A stretch of 42,500 nucleotides of DNA, taken from Nemertoderma westbladi (lineage: Eukaryota > Xenacoelomorpha > Nemertodermatida > Nemertodermatidae). The stretch spans positions 1-42,500 of the forward strand of contig JAUCBJ010005961.1 in the NCBI GenBank assembly GCA_032718475.1, given 5' to 3'. Positions 41,329-42,500 of this stretch are shown one piece after another (positions within the stretch are counted from its first letter, which is position 1; each line of letters starts with the position of its first letter). The notes beneath the pieces were generated by a model. It worked only from the letters and a program-made list of their open reading frames with translations. It was not told the origin of the DNA and did no database searches. The translations under genes and the position numbers were made by a program.

Positions 41329-42500
41329 TTAACTGTTCATCGATTCTTTATTCGATTTGGTATCAACATCATCATCCTTTGAATTTGTATCAACATCATC
41401 TACTATTATATGAATGGGAGATTGTATCCTGGACAAAAATAGCCCGTCAAGGTTTTTATCATCTTCTTCTGCAAAAGAACTTAAGTCGTCATTTCTTTTA
41501 TCATCCGTACCTGTTGCCTTGGCCTTGAGGGAATCCCAGGCCATCATCCACTTATGATAGGCAACTCTTCTCTCTTTCTTCTCCACGTCTTCCATGAATT
41601 TCGCGGGATCTACTTTCTTAGGGGCGGCCAGTTTCCCTTGATATTTGTGCATCTGCCGCTTAGCCTCTCGCTCAATCGCTCCGTGACTCCGAGGTGACGA
41701 GGCAATGAGGAACTTCTTGACTTCGGTTGGCTGGAACCATTCCTCAGCTTCCCCTTCAATTTCTTCTTCTGGTTCGTTGGGATCTGGTCCAGTTTCTTCG
41801 AGGTCACCTAGCCAGTCTAATCTATGGTAGCCATCCGCGTGTTGGATGGTCAGCCTGCGGGGTACCTTAATCCCCCCTTCTCCTGCCTTCGACTCAGAAA
41901 GGCTCCCATCTTCCGACTTCTCATCAACACTTCTAACTTCTTCTGTTGCGTCGTTTTTGGTCGCAGAAAGTCGGTTTAACTGTTTCACGTTCGCGGTTCG
42001 TCCGTAAATGGCGGTAGCGAAATTAGCCGTCTTGTTTTCGAGTGAGTTCAGATACTTACAGCATAGATGTGGTAGATTAATGTGATAGGACATGCACAGA
42101 ATAACTTCAAACATCTCCAATCCGTAACTGTCTTTACTTTGATACCCCGAGCGTGAATATCCACCCATGTATTCTAACACTTTGATGGGAATCCAAATAG
42201 CCAAGTATACATGAATGATGTTAACCAGTTTCTTAATGTGGCTGCGTCTTTCTGGTTCCCGCTGCAACGATTTCATTATCATGGCAATCTGAGGGACCAA
42301 AAGTAGCGTGATGCTATAAGTTGGAATGAAACTGTAGATCAGTATCGTTTCAGCTATATCAGGATCGGAGTAGTCCAGCGAGCAAACAGTGCTATTTGGG
42401 AAGCAGGTACTATTTCTGGCTTCCTGGTGACCAGCATTACCCAAGGCCACCCGCGCCTCAACGAGTTTCACTTGCTGGTAGAGATCTTTTGACATTCCGC
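41329..42500 (-). CDS. Atypical class A GPCR-like protein, C-terminal part (5' partial)
   Basis: The minus-strand frame is open from the right edge to a stop at 41329 (at least 389 codons). The first Met is at 42495, but the frame continues upstream, so the true start is outside. Visible parts: an extracellular loop with Cys and N-glycosylation sites (RNSTCFPNSTVC); TM5 with the FxxP signature (YSFIPTYSITLLLVPQ); TM6 with the WxP signature (VYLAIWIPIKVLEYM); TM7 (FEVILCMSYHINLPHLCCKY). These match the TM5-TM7 layout of rhodopsin-like receptors. In TM7 the usual NPxxY motif is altered to LPHLC. A long hydrophilic cytoplasmic tail of about 220 residues follows, rich in Glu, Asp and Lys (EEEIEGEAEEW; ends KSNKESMNS). 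Ligand unknown. It lies antisense, beyond the third dynein exon. Confidence 0.6.
   Translation of the reverse strand, partial: GMSKDLYQQVKLVEARVALGNAGHQEARNSTCFPNSTVCSLDYSDPDIAETILIYSFIPTYSITLLLVPQIAMIMKSLQREPERRSHIKKLVNIIHVYLAIWIPIKVLEYMGGYSRSGYQSKDSYGLEMFEVILCMSYHINLPHLCCKYLNSLENKTANFATAIYGRTANVKQLNRLSATKNDATEEVRSVDEKSEDGSLSESKAGEGGIKVPRRLTIQHADGYHRLDWLGDLEETGPDPNEPEEEIEGEAEEWFQPTEVKKFLIASSPRSHGAIEREAKRQMHKYQGKLAAPKKVDPAKFMEDVEKKERRVAYHKWMMAWDSLKAKATGTDDKRNDDLSSFAEEDDKNLDGLFLSRIQSPIHIIVDDVDTNSKDDDVDTKSNKESMNS

Overview
The window is animal nuclear DNA, most likely from a marine invertebrate. The evidence is GT-AG introns, a cytoplasmic dynein subunit, a GPI-anchor enzyme, a class A GPCR-like gene, decayed LINE reverse transcriptases, several families of short inverted-repeat elements and a large minisatellite. 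I cannot name the phylum from sequence alone. Intergenic DNA is AT-rich with repeated runs of 15-26 C or G. The single-exon genes stand out as GC- and CpG-richer.

Layout. 1-516 is the 3' part of a LINE ORF on the minus strand. Three plus-strand exons of a cytoplasmic dynein-1 light intermediate chain (DYNC1LI) lie at 1067-1300, 5776-5939 and 37949-38178. They join in phase and in the order of the family protein. The first intron between them holds about 3.3 kb of a 44-bp minisatellite. The second is about 32 kb and contains seven other genes: RIOK3 (7673-9358, +, one exon), three tandem three-exon SLC18B1-like MFS transporters on the minus strand (13005-14678, 17727-20326, 23205-25246), GTF2E2 (27726-28583, +, one exon), PIGL (29820-30683, +, one exon) and a 963-residue VWA + DUF4537-like protein (33831-36722, +, one exon). 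Past the third dynein exon come non-autonomous repeats and, at the right edge on the minus strand, the C-terminal part of an atypical GPCR-like protein (41329-42500).

Mobile and repeated DNA fills much of the rest. There are four LINE fragments, a perfect 88-bp palindrome with 8-bp target duplications (hAT-like), a complex foldback near 10.4-11.4 kb, a TTAA-flanked piggyBac-like element (31694-32965), and two copies of one 3-bp-TSD MITE (32965-33321, 40603-40974) plus a second family (40135-40353).

The genes do not form one pathway (ribosome-linked kinase, transcription initiation, GPI synthesis, transport, probable ciliary protein, dynein cargo adaptor). The notable feature is architectural: a giant dynein intron houses a cluster of intact genes, four of them uninterrupted, together with a recently evolving transporter triplet. 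No clear new multi-gene system is visible. The best leads are this nested-gene intron, the mosaic transporter paralogs, the perfect palindrome and an in-phase candidate exon at 26284-26442.
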